From the NCBI GenBank assembly GCA_014529385.2, contig CM043959.1, forward strand, positions 92,483,529 to 92,547,528: a DNA stretch of 64,000 nucleotides, written 5' to 3'. Of the stretch, positions 10,709 to 22,400 are shown piece after piece. The notes under the pieces are model-generated. The model saw only the letters and a program-made list of their open reading frames with translations, ran no database searches and had not been told where the DNA came from. The stretch is from Adiantum capillus-veneris. Its lineage: Eukaryota > Streptophyta > Polypodiopsida > Polypodiales > Pteridaceae. Position numbers and translations under genes: made by a program. Each line of letters begins with the position of its first letter. The stretch's first letter is position 1.

Positions 10709-10915
10709 AAGGGTGATGTGCCTGATGATGGGGAGCCTGATGAGCAATCCGAAGTGGAAGAAAACGAGGAGATCCTTGTTCCTGAACAAATTTTGGCACA
10801 TAAGGATACGAAGACTAAAGGTAAAGTCCGAAGGCGGTTCTTGGTTAAGTTCAAGAACTATCTTGCATTGGATGCGAAGTGGATGGAGGAGGAGGACTTC
10901 GCAGATACTCCTTAG
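10442..10915 (+). pseudogene. pol: A1 deletion fusion: RT thumb joined to integrase C-terminus and chromodomain
   Basis: A 157-residue open frame reads [15 protein letters not shown] and [14 protein letters not shown] up to TLPDLQKPF, then [13 protein letters not shown], which in complete relatives lies after the integrase core. About 1.8 kb of RNase H and integrase is gone. The join lies in AAACCTTTTAAGGG, similar on both sides in relatives, so a short-homology deletion is likely. The tail [20 protein letters not shown] is a chromodomain, the histone-binding module of chromoviruses. Confidence 0.8.
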
Positions 10916-11540
10916 ATTGTGAAACTTGACCTCGATGCTTTTGGTTTTGTATAGTCTATTCCAAACGGAACCCAGAATTCAGCTTGGCCGGAGATCTGGT
11001 GCAGTGGGATGCACAAGAGGGGAGTCGCTCTTCTCCTTTGTCAGCAGATGCCTTGATTTAGATACTAGAGTCACTGATGTCTCTTTGAGCTTCAAGGATA
11101 CTGAAAGCTTACAGTATTCTGCTGTATGACTTTAATGAAATGGAATTCCTGATTATGATACTGATTTGTTCTTGACTTCTCTTAAGTGTAGGAACTAATA
11201 GACGAAATGACTACAACATTTTGGTCTGATTGATCTCGAATAGAGGTCAGTCAATTGGACATCCATGAGGTCCCGATTGGACCTAGATGTGATTGCTAGC
11301 TACATTGCTGATAAATCATAGTCTAAGATCCGAATGAATGTTGAATGTCCTGTGATGTCCTGTGATGTCCGATGATGTCCTGTGATGTCATGTGATGTGA
11401 CTGTCGATTTGGTACATGTGCTAGATGTGTGTTCCTAGTATGTAGGTACTAACAGTCAGTGTCTGCTAAGACGGTTTATGGCTTTTGTCGGTTTTGCAGG
11501 CGTAATCGCGGTCGATTACAATGCTTTCAAGAGGGGGGTA
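10916..11540 (+). other. A1 3' untranslated region, repeats and polypurine tract
   Basis: No coding frame is seen. At 11345-11400 the sequence repeats CTGTGATGTC-like decamers about five times. The polypurine tract CAAGAGGGGGGTA (11528-11540) abuts the 3' LTR and primes plus-strand DNA synthesis. Confidence 0.8.
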
Positions 11541-12202
11541 TGTCACAAAGTGATGACGTGGCTACCAACAGCAAAAACCCTAATTTCTGCTAGAAACCCT
11601 AAAATCTTGCAAACCCTAATTTTTGCCAGAACCCCTAATTTTATAGAAACCCTAATTTCTGGAAACCCTAACCCCAACTGCTCGTTGAAACCCTAATTGG
11701 CTGAAACCCTAAAATCTGCCACGTGGGCGAGTGTACGGTGATTCCGGAATTTGTGGCGGAAAAAGCGGAGCTGAAAAAAAAGCTGCGAGGGCGACGCAAT
11801 TTTCAACTTTTGGGCTTTTCTGGCTACGCTTTGAGAGAGAGAGAGAACTTGCTTTATTTTTGGTTCTCATTGAGAGAGAGAGAAACTGCTTTTGCTTTCA
11901 AGCTTTTGGGGCTCTGCTTTTGGGCATCCCTTGTAACATTCAAATACGCGGATTAGGGCTCACTTCTCAGAGCATCTGGACGCAGAGTCTGAGAGTGAAA
12001 CCCTAATCGCTCTTGTACTCTGACATTGATTTTCAATACATAAAGAAATACCGAAAGGGCCGCCAATCTTTGGGGCCAATATCTCTAGGCACGGAACTCT
12101 GCCGGGCCAGTGCAAATCTATTGTGATCTGTGAATTGTTTTGAAGTGGTTATTTGGTGTTGTTGTGATTGATTCTTGACTTGGAGTGTCCAAGTCTGTTA
12201 CA
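11541..12202 (+). repeat. A1 3' LTR (662 bp)
   Basis: TGTCACAAAGTGATGACG to TTACA. It is longer than the 5' copy mainly in the telo-box region (11575-11715). The shared core lies at about 12042-12061. Confidence 0.92.
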
Positions 12203-12207
12203 GCTTC
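12203..12207. repeat. A1 target-site duplication, right
   Basis: GCTTC directly after the LTR end TCTGTTACA, matching the left flank. Confidence 0.9.
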
Positions 12208-13343
12208 TGGAGGAAACGCTAGAGATGCCTGAGGGTGCTGTCAATCTGCGGGTGCCTGTCCTCCTTGTGTCTCTTGCCTCTCCTGCCTTCTACTGGGCGC
12301 CCCTTGCCTCCCTTTATAGCTGCATATTGCTGGGTCGAGCAATCATCCTGATGCCCCACGATTCTGGAATTGATAAATGGAATAAAGCCACTTATTAATT
12401 AAATGACTTTATAAGAGGTGGTTCACATGCTGTTGCAAAATTGGGTCATGCCGTGGAAAATGCTCATACTGTGTACTGATGCTAATGATCTTGGGTTGTG
12501 CTACTCTAAGTGCCTGGACATGCATGGCGTGCGTACAGGCTCACAAAGGTTGCCAGAACACTTCCTAGGCTACCTAAACACTAGAAGTAGGAACAACTTG
12601 TCCACATGCACATAGGGTTAGATGTGCACGCGACAGTCTAGCTTGTTGCTTGAGTTTTCATGTAAGTTCTAAGTAGTACAATGTATTTATTATAAGAATA
12701 GCAGGTCATTGGGGTAGAGGTCCATGAAAAATTGAATAAATAGAGGGTTGTTTACAAACAGTACGTATTGATTACGTACCAAAAAAAGCATTTGGTACAG
12801 AAGTACGTCCTTTATGTTTGGATACTGTATTGTACTTGATGTACCTTTCCACCTTGTGCTGAAGAAAGGATATTCAAGTGAAAGATTGGAGTCATCAACC
12901 AACAGCATCAAGTACAAGGTGCCGCCAAGGGATGATTTTGTTTAGGGCCATTATTTCTCAATGAGAGTGAGTGGACGATCCCTCGCTCGAAATGGGAGGA
13001 TCTTCGCTCTTTATCTTTGTGCCTTACTTATGCAACAATTCCTCCTCTTACTACCTCTTCTTTTATTCCTCCTCGCTTAGAGGATGTGTATTTAGGAGAA
13101 GAATAGGGCGTTCTCCGTAACAGGTGCCCTAATGCTTAATTTGCCTCTTTCTTTTATCAAAGAAAGAATTCACGCATAAATAGGTTTATTTCATCACATA
13201 GCATGCTGTACAGGTCACATTCATTTCTCTGCATGGAGTCTTTTTTGCTTAAACAGCTGTCTTCAAAAGCACACTTTTTTCATGGCACAATCCTTGGAGG
13301 GAACTAAGCTCGTTTTTGCCATTGAGATGGTTTTTTGCATCAG
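12208..13343 (+). other. Sequence upstream of first visible exon; no gene seen
   Basis: I find no BTB-type coding sequence and no full repeat. A frame near 12836-12910 (VLDVPFHLVLKKGYSS) is short and unmatched. This is probably intron of the FBL11-like gene. Confidence 0.5.
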
Positions 13344-13461
13344 GGAGTCTGTTGAAAACCATGTCAGTATAGCTTGGGATCCTGCGACCTTTTGCTGTCT
13401 ACTAGAATGCTTATATTCTGAAAAACTACACATTCCTTGCGATATGGAATGTTTTCTTGAG
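13344..13461 (+). CDS. FBL11: Exon: BTB domain, C-terminal part
   Basis: Acceptor TTGCATCAG precedes base 13344 and donor GAG|GTGAAT follows 13461. The first base completes a split codon, then the frame reads [16 protein letters not shown] and ends DMECFLE in phase 0. The HVSIAW strand and the CLLECLY helix are typical of the BTB fold. The open frame runs further upstream, but there is no matching BTB sequence there, so I place a splice acceptor here rather than a start codon at 13282. Confidence 0.78.
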
Positions 13462-16400
13462 GTGAATTTGTATGTTCTGTTTGCCATTTGGTTGCTACGT
13501 GTAGTCTCGTCAGTTATTTCTTGCTAAAAGTACACTTAGATGGTTCAGGGAATCCTATTTTTTGGGGTGGAGACGGCTATGATATCACTTACAGAACGAA
13601 TTGGTGAAAGGGAACTTGTGAAGTGGGCTCCAAAATTGTGGAATCTTGCGAAGGGGCTGGGTAAGTAATATCTGGAGCCATCCTTTGTCTATTTGCATCT
13701 GCCTGGCGACAAAAGGGAGTATCTGGTCCTCTTTCCATGACAATCAAATGGTACGAACAAAAAATGTCCAGAAACAGGGCCTCCACTGTGTGATTGTAAG
13801 TGGGGTTCTGTGTATTTGCAGGACAGTATTCAGTGGCAGAGGCTTGCATCAAGGCCTTCGCAATCAATTTTGTGAGTGCCACTCAGCTTTTCTCCTTATA
13901 AGTATGTCTCCATATTTTTGTAGCATGTAATGAAAGAAATCTGCACAGGGTAATAGAAGGGAGGAATCCTTTGGCGATTAAGATGGAATTGGCTATCGTT
14001 TTGAAGGGGTTTCTTTTGGTCAATTCGTTTAATAGACTGCACCATGTTCTTTGAACATATTTAACTGACTGAAATTTTGATGATTTCTAGGAAGATGAGG
14101 TGAAAAAGAGCAACTTCGCAAATTTGGCGTTTCAATTTCTTGTTGCATGCATGGAACACAAACAGCTTACAATAACCAGGTTGAGGCCTTTCTTCTGATA
14201 ATTTTTATTGCACACATAGAACTATTTCAATAATAGGTCAGGATTGAGCTCAACCACAAGTTTCAATCTTGCCATTCTGTGATACTGCTCACATGCTTGT
14301 CTGCCGTGCACGAAATATTTATACGCTTAGATACCAATGATTTTTGTCAAGCAGCAGCGTAAGGCTTTGAACATGCTTTGAAAGATTCTGCATTTCCTAC
14401 GACCATCTTGTGCTGTGGTTGCACAGTTTTCTTCAAAGGTCAAGGGGCTGTCAATGGTGATCAATAGCCCTTCTTGGATGTCAATGCAAAATTGTTTGTG
14501 CCTTTTACCCAGCTTTTTCTGAAGGATGAGGAACAACTCTCTAGTCATTTCCAAGGTGGAGCCCCTTGGAAGGGGTGTGAGTTAAAAGCGATGACGGTTG
14601 GTCTCCATAACAAAAGTTCTCAAGCATCACGGAACTCCATCCTTAGCAGTCTTAAGCGTCCCGACAAGGCAGTGTTATTTCTTCTTAATGTTGCGCATAT
14701 TTGTTGTCAGAAACCTTCATATGAAGTGCTCTGATTCTATCTGCTGGTAACAGTTTCTGCATATGTGCTTTGCTTGTCGATGTGATGAGATTTGCAGCTG
14801 TCTTGGACAAGGCTGGGTCCAGTACTTGTAATTCTGGATTGGAGCTGTACCTTTAATTAATACGTACGTACCATTTGATCATTTGCTCATATATTTTTTT
14901 GTAAAGTTAGCCTTCGTTTGTGTCACAAATTTTGGAGCATCATTCGACGAGAAAACTATGGGCCATAATGACTGGACTTGGAGTGTGGCCTGTTTATTTT
15001 CGACCTCGACAACCTTTCTCCTTTGGTCAGGAGTGTTCTGCGAGAGTTTTCTTGCGAGAAATCTTGTCTAAATCAAAGGGCAAGTAACCTTACAAGTGTG
15101 GGAGCTCAAGGGCTACCCAAAAGAGTGATCGGCATGCGAATCAATCACTTTTGATGAGGTGCTTCAAGGAAGCTAGGGAATCATCAAATAGGTGTTTTGG
15201 TGCATTTTAGAGGCCAAAAATAGAGAATTTAGTGTGCTGAAAATTCATGCCAGGTTTATAAAAGTGTTTTAAAGTGCGTGGGAAATCACCGTTTACTTGG
15301 ATTCTTGTCCGTGATGATTTCTACTGTTGTTATGCTACCAAAATTGGGTTAGAGTAGGGAAAGTTCAGCCCAATTAAAGTGGGACAGCTTGTAGTAGATT
15401 ATAGGTATTCTCGAGTTCAATAAGAATAAAGAAATACCGAAAGGGGCACCAATCTATGGGGCCAACAGGGTGTCATTGTTTACTTGGGAGCACTCTAGCT
15501 ACCAAGTCGTGGATTGTTTTGAAGTGGTAAAGTCCGGTTGAAGGTTTATTTGTGAAGTTACTTTGTGTCATGAAGTACAGGGAAAGTTAGACGACATATT
15601 TTTGAGTGTGAGCTAAAGTTTGCCGCCCTGTAGTAAGGCTAAAGGCCGGTTTTATTTATCATGTTTCCTTGAATAATGGGTTTGCAATTTTGATTATCAC
15701 AGCTCTTGCAATGGTTAAGGATGCAAAGTCTTTAGATGTAGATTTTAATATTTTATCAATGTTCTCCGTGCTTATTGTTTGATTCGTTCGTGGTTGGCAG
15801 ACCCAAATCACGGAGTTTGGTAAATATGTTTCTTGTTCCTTTGTACAACTTTGTGATTTGATGGTTTTACAATTGTTTAAGAAGTTGTGACTAGTTTTTA
15901 AGGATTCAATTTAATGATCATCTAATGGTGATTGTCTCTTGCTTGGCTTACTGAACTATAGGAGTAGATCATGCCATTGAAGTGGCAACAAGTAGTCAAC
16001 CACTTTATAAGCAGTCTTATGTGTTTAATAGAACCGAGGAGGACAAGATTTGGTTAATTTTATTTTAATGTAATAATTCGAGGATCTTTATGTGTGTTGA
16101 ATAAAAGAGTCCCAAGAAGTTAGTAGGATCATAAGCGACAGCCTACAAGATGTGGCCTATAGTAGCTACCCCTGCAAAGAAAATATAAGGCGTTGGATTC
16201 TCCAAAAATTGTCACTTACAAAATAGAAACCCAATACAACATTTTTACATAAATTATCTAAATGTCAACAAAGGGTAGCTGGCTTAGGATTAGAAGTAGC
16301 TATACCAGCTGGAGCTATCCTTTTTGGCTTGTGACGAGCCCTGCATCTAGTTCTCAACATTTGTAGGCAGTAGGATTGATAATTAAAGTGGCTCATCAAT

Positions 16401-19400
16401 AATGACACACAGACTTGTCCATATCTGCCACCATGAACACAATGAGTTCGTATCTCTTGGAAAAAAGCAATGGACAAGGTGTCAACATTGGTTTTGTAGT
16501 ACAAGAGAACCTTGGCAATAAAATCAAGGTAGTTCCAAGTGCTTCAAATGAACATGATTTGAAATGTGATTTAAACCTCTGGGCCCCCTTTAAGAACATT
16601 TAGAATGTGGAATTTTTCTCTGGCTAACAATAAAGGGAATTTGAAATGTAGGTGTCTACTTCCATTTACCTACTCAAAGCACACGTGGCATTACAACTAG
16701 CGAATCCATCACTTCCCATACAAAGAGCACTGAAACGGCAACAAAAACCATACAAATAACCACAGAATTATGTGAAAGAATCTCTCGAAAATTTGTCATT
16801 AAAAAAATGTTTAAAAAGTTTTTCCTGAAGAACTTTTTTCTGGCAACCTTGCTAAATACTGCCTTGGTCGCTCAGGTAGAGAGAGAAATTGTCAAAACAA
16901 TGTAACAGTGTTTTGGCTACAAACAAGAAATATACAGCACCTTTGTTATAAAAATCAAAGGACAGCATTTTTGCTTTTATTTTGAGTTGGATCTTTCTTG
17001 ATTGAAAATATTTGCATTGCAAAGTTTGGTGGTGTATCAAAACCCGGTAACTGTATGTGTGACTTCAACTGCAACATCACCAAGCGTTTTTTGCCATAAT
17101 GTAAGGATGTCTTATGTTAAAGTGTTAATTTGAACATGAGCGTTCTTTTGCATCATTGGTGTTAGTAAAATTGTTGTACATGTCCGTATTAATGTGCCTT
17201 TTTTCAGACTATTCTCAATGGAACCAGTTGTTGAGTATTTCCCTTGATTACTGCAGTGAACTGTTCTTATGTGAGGCCATATTGAAATGGATCTCCTGCA
17301 AGCAAAAAATGGAGGCATGCTCCATCAAAATGCTGCCTCTGTGCAATGTGCCCTTATCAAAAAATTACAATATTAAGCATTCTGGAGACAACAGTTTGGG
17401 ATATCAAGAGGATTACTTCATTGATTCAGATGAAACAATCAGCAATATATTTCATAAGGTAGCTGTTTGTGTGAGCATTAGTTATTTCATAAGGTAGCTG
17501 TTTGTGTGAGCATTAGTTATTTCATAAGGTAGCTGTTTGTCTGAGCATTAGTTTGTGGTGTGGCTGGATGCTTACAAATGAAAACTATGCATTTAGAATT
17601 GCATGTCTTTGGTTAAACTTTTTTGTAACTGTTTCAGGTTTTACTTTGAGCCTAAGGATATTTTAAGTATTTCTAAGAGTGTGAACTCAATTGAGTGATA
17701 TTGCACGGAACACCTGCCTGTTGAAGCGAGCTTACTGCATTAAACTGTCATGGGTAAAAGCTCTTGAAAACTGACAATAGAGTAAAGATGGTGGCCCATA
17801 CAGTACTGAAGTGTTGCTCAGCTGAAGTATGTAAATGTTTGTGCTCTGCTGACAAAAGCTGAAGCTTTGTTAGTTTATCTGGTATCGGCTTCCCTTGCGC
17901 GTAAGGGGACTATGTTGATATGCCTCTTTCATGAGGCATATGTGACTGAATTTTTATGATCTTTTTCTCTTTTTTGGTATTCCATGCTCGAATTTTAGCA
18001 AGAAACAAATGGTGTTGGCTCTTAATCTGGCAAAAAACCATTATAAATTTGGCAGATAGTGCTTCCCACTTGAAAATTTGTCTTCTTGCAGCAGATGCTA
18101 AGTGATAGAAGGCACCAACAAAAGCAAGAACTTGTTTTTTTTTTGGCAAGAAAAGAGATCCTTTCATTAGTTAATGATAACTGCCCGAAGGCTACAAACC
18201 GCCTCTACAAGAAAGGGCTACAACAGCAAACATGGGCCTAGTGAGAAAAAGTATGTACAGTGAGGGCCAGATCACGAGATGGGAGGAGGAAAAAGGCACA
18301 CTGGTGGCCAGTAGTGCCATCTAGGCGTACCTTGAACTATGGTGAAGAAAGACTGTAGGCGCCATAGTCGCAAGAAAGCCTCTCGGCGCTCACGCATGAG
18401 GTCGGAGCTGCCCTGAAGTCTCTCAAACTGACCCTTGAGTGTGTGAATCAGCGCTAGCCAAATGTCCCGAACAGTCTCTGCCCGTGGAATAGGCCGAGCC
18501 TCGAAGATGCGGAAGCAACAATCCCGCCAAATGAACGAGAGTGTCAGGCTGCAGATGAGCTCCCAACAACATTCTCTGTCACTGCACCACTCTTGAGGGA
18601 TGAGCTCTGTGGCAAGCTATAGTGTAGGTCGACCCTCTTGGATCCCTATCATCCTGCTGGTGGAAGCCAACTCAAAATGGAGTGCTGAGCACGTGAGAGT
18701 GGACCAAGCTGTAGCACCCCAAGTGTACTGTCGGGCTGTAGAGAGGGCTGGCATCTGCCGGAGAACCCGAAGCCAAACTTGCTATGCCATGGGGCACTTT
18801 CACGAACAATGTCGCTGACTCTCCACAGGATGGGCACAGGATGCACATGCTGCCGAAAAGCCGCTATGTACCAACAAGCTCCCAACTGCTGTAGCCTTGT
18901 GCGCTACCAACCACTGAAACATAGTAACTCTCTTCAGCTGCCTGCTTTCCCACAACCACTCTCAAAAACCCGTCAAGAACTCAGCTGTGAGATCCTCCTC
19001 CTTCCAATGAAGTGCCACAACAGGGCGAGCCTCTCTCTGTGATGTCAGTATGTGTTGCCCCAAAAAAGGAACCCTTGGGTGATCAGTTGAAGCGAAAGGA
19101 TCCCGCCAGAACCACTCTCCTGGGCCCCACTGTACTCGTACCAAAGGGCTAGTCTCCCAAGCCCAAAGCCGCCAGTGTCCTGACTCGATTTTTGTTGGGT
19201 CAGGATCGATGACACAGGTCCTCCCACAGATGCCCACAACTCTAATCCTCTGGAAACAGCACTCTGCAACCTGTGGTGCCTCTAGTGAGACTCTATGAAG
19301 CCGCCCCTCCCCTTGAATCATGCAGGGCACTGTCTCCGAGCAAGCCCTAACTGCAATGAGGACCTCCAAGCGTGTGAAGGCCCCTATCCGTGTGGGAGTT

Positions 19401-22400
19401 GCTACCTCAAGAGGCGTGTGCCACTCAACTGGTATAGCCTTTGTAATATCTTGACTGTAACAAACTTGGACACTCCAAGTCAAGATTCTACAACAACACA
19501 GCACAGATTCACTTCAAAACAGTTCACAGTTCACAATTGATTCGACATGGCCTGGCGGAGTTATGTGCCTAGAGATATTGGCCCCAAAGATTGGAGCCCC
19601 TTTCGGTATTTCTTTTGTATTAATCTGTGTTCAAAGTACAAGAGAGTGGGAGGGTTCTCACTCTCAGACTCTGCGTCCAGATGCTTTGAGAAGTGAGGGC
19701 TCTGCCCACTTATTTATAAGTTACAAGGGATGCCCAAAAGTAGAGCCCCAAAAGCTGCCATATTTTAAAAATAGGTTCTTAAAAATAAAGCAAAGCCCAA
19801 AAGCTGCCAAAAATTTGCATAGAGCTCAGCCCTGCCTTTTCCGTACAATGAGCGCAAAAAGCGGGTTCCGTACGCTCTGCCACGTCAGCAACAGTCAGTG
19901 GATTTTTTGGCGAAAAATCCGGAACGTGCCGTACTGCCACGTCAGCATTTCTATCGCCTTTTCTTGCCTGTCAGAGAGAGTGTGTGCATCTGCTGTGTCA
20001 CCATGCCAAGTCACCAATTTATGACATACCCCCCTCTCGAAAGCATTGTAATCGCCCTCGATTACGCCTGCAAAACAGACAGAGGCCATAAACTGTCTTA
20101 GCAGACATTGACTGTTAGTACCGACACACTAGGACACACATCTAGCACATGTACCAATGGACAGTCACATCACAGGACATCACTTGACATCACAGGACAA
20201 ATCACATTCAAAAATGCATTCGGATCTCAAACCATGATTAATCGGCAACATATTCAGCAATCGCATCTAGATCCACTCAGGACCTCATAGATGCCCGATT
20301 AACTAATCCTTATTGTAATCACGTCTATCGAGATCTTTCAGACCGAAATGCTGCAGTCATTTCGTCTATCAGTTCCTGCACTTAAACAAGTCAAGAACAA
20401 ATCAGTATCATATTATCGGGAATTCCGGTTCATAAAGTCATACAACAGAATATTGCTAGCCCATAGTATCCCTGAAACTCAAAAGAGACATCAGTGACTT
20501 TGGTATAAAATATCGGGGCAATCTATTGACAAAGGAGTGGAGCGACTCCCCTCTTGTGCATACCCGCTGCACCCAATTCCGCCCAGCTGAGTTCGGGGTT
20601 CAATTTGGAATAGACTATGCTAAACCAAATGCCTAAAGGTAAAGGTTCACAATCTGAGCAGTATCTTCGAGGTCCTCCTGCTCCATCCACTTCGCATCCA
20701 CTGCGGGATAGTTCTTGAATTTAACCAAGAACCGCCTTATCATTTTACCTTTTACCTTTCTTTCTTTATGTGCCAAAATTTGTTATGGAACGAGTATCTC
20801 CTCGTTTTCCTCCACTTCGGGTTGCTCATTAGGCTCCCCATCATCGGGCACATCGCCTTTAAAAGGCTTCAAGAGACTCACATGAAAAACATTGTGAATC
20901 CTCCAAGTATCGGGCAGCTTCAGTCGAAAGGAGACATCATTTATCTTTTCGGAAATCTGAAAAGGTCCATAGTATCTCATGCTAAGCTTTGGAAAAAGCC
21001 GCTCCTTCCCCTTTTTCTTTCTCAGGCGTGCCTTCTCAAAACGTAAGAGCACCCAATCGTTCTCCTTTAATTTCAAGTCACGACGATGTCGATCTGCTAC
21101 CTTTTTGTGTCTTTCTCGAGATTTCTCTAAAGCCTCCCGGACCAAGTCCAAGTCCCTCGTGAACTGGTCGGCTTCAAAAATCTTATCTTTCGTGCTAAGG
21201 AAGGGTCGAACCTTCGGAGCACCTTCAATAATCTCAAATGGCGCCTTCCGTGTCGAAAAGTGAATCGTGTTATTGTAGGCAAATTCCACCAAAGGCAAAA
21301 ACTTTTCCCATTGAGTCTTCTGATCCGAAATGTAAGACTTCAATAAATCAAGTACGATTGAATTTGCAATCTCAGATTGCCTATCTGTTTGCGGGTGGAA
21401 AGATGACGAGAACTGCAACCGTGTGTCTATGTTCTCCCAAATAGCCTTCCAAAACAAACTTGTGAATCTGGGGTCTCTGTCGAAGACAATTGTCTCAGGC
21501 ATGCCATGTAATCTGAATATCTGGGCAATAAACAGTCTCGCTAAGTGATCCGGCTTGACTTTCTTCTTCACTAGAATGAAATGAGCTTGCTTGCTAAATC
21601 TGTCAATAACAGTCCAAATACCATCGTGCCCACTCTGTGTTCTCGGGAGATAAAAAATGAAATCCATTGCAATACTTTCCCAGGGGCGGGTGGGTATGGG
21701 TAAACTCTGTAACAATCCTATGCTTTATGCCTGTCAAACTTGACCTTCTGGCATACCCAACAACTGCTTACAAAATCGTCCACGTCCTTCTTGAGTCTCG
21801 GCCAAGAGAAGTATCTCTCCACACCTATCAAGGCGGTAGCAATACCGCGGTGACCTGTAAATGGTGGACAGTGGCATGCGGTTAAAACCTTTTGCCTCAA
21901 CGGCGGTGTAATGCACAACATCGTTTTCTTCATCAAGTAGCCATCCCGAATGGAATATCCCGCTACTACCTCCCCATTCCGTATCCGAGTGAAAATATCT
22001 GTATATGTGGTATATTGATCGATAATATCCTCGAAGCTCCTATGATGTACCGTGGAAATAGCCAGAACCAACGGCTTCCGGGACAAAGCATCTGCCACCA
22101 AGTTCTTCTGTCCTTGCACATGGACAATTTGGAAGTGAAACTATGACAAGATGTTTGCCCACCGTATCTGCTTTTCCGATAGCTGCTTCTGTGACAAGTA
22201 GCGTAAACTCTGGTGATCTGTGAAGACCGTAAAATCAGCTCTTGAGTAGGTAATGTCGCCACTGAGTAAGAGCATGGATAACTGCCAAAAGCTCTTTCTC
22301 ATAAATCTGTGCTGTCAATTCTGGCGATGAGAACAATCGGCTCTCGTAGGCGATGACATGGCCTTCTTGCATTAAGACCGCACCTAGACTACGACCACAA

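Larger units (their letters stand above)
6907..12202 (+). mobile_element. A1: Ty3/gypsy chromovirus with intact ends, decayed inside
   Basis: It has both LTRs (TGTCAC...TTACA), an initiator-Met primer site, a polypurine tract and a perfect 5-bp target duplication GCTTC at 6902-6906 and 12203-12207. Gag and pol carry several stops and shifts. A deletion removes most of RNase H and integrase. It cannot encode a complete set of proteins. Confidence 0.93.

Noticed and set aside
12836-12910. Possible upstream exon of the FBL11-like gene (VLDVPFHLVLKKGY)
   Set aside because: No good similarity to a BTB N-terminus and no convincing splice sites.
13282-13344. Start of the gene at MAQSLEGTK
   Set aside because: The BTB fold would lack its first half; an acceptor at 13343 fits better.
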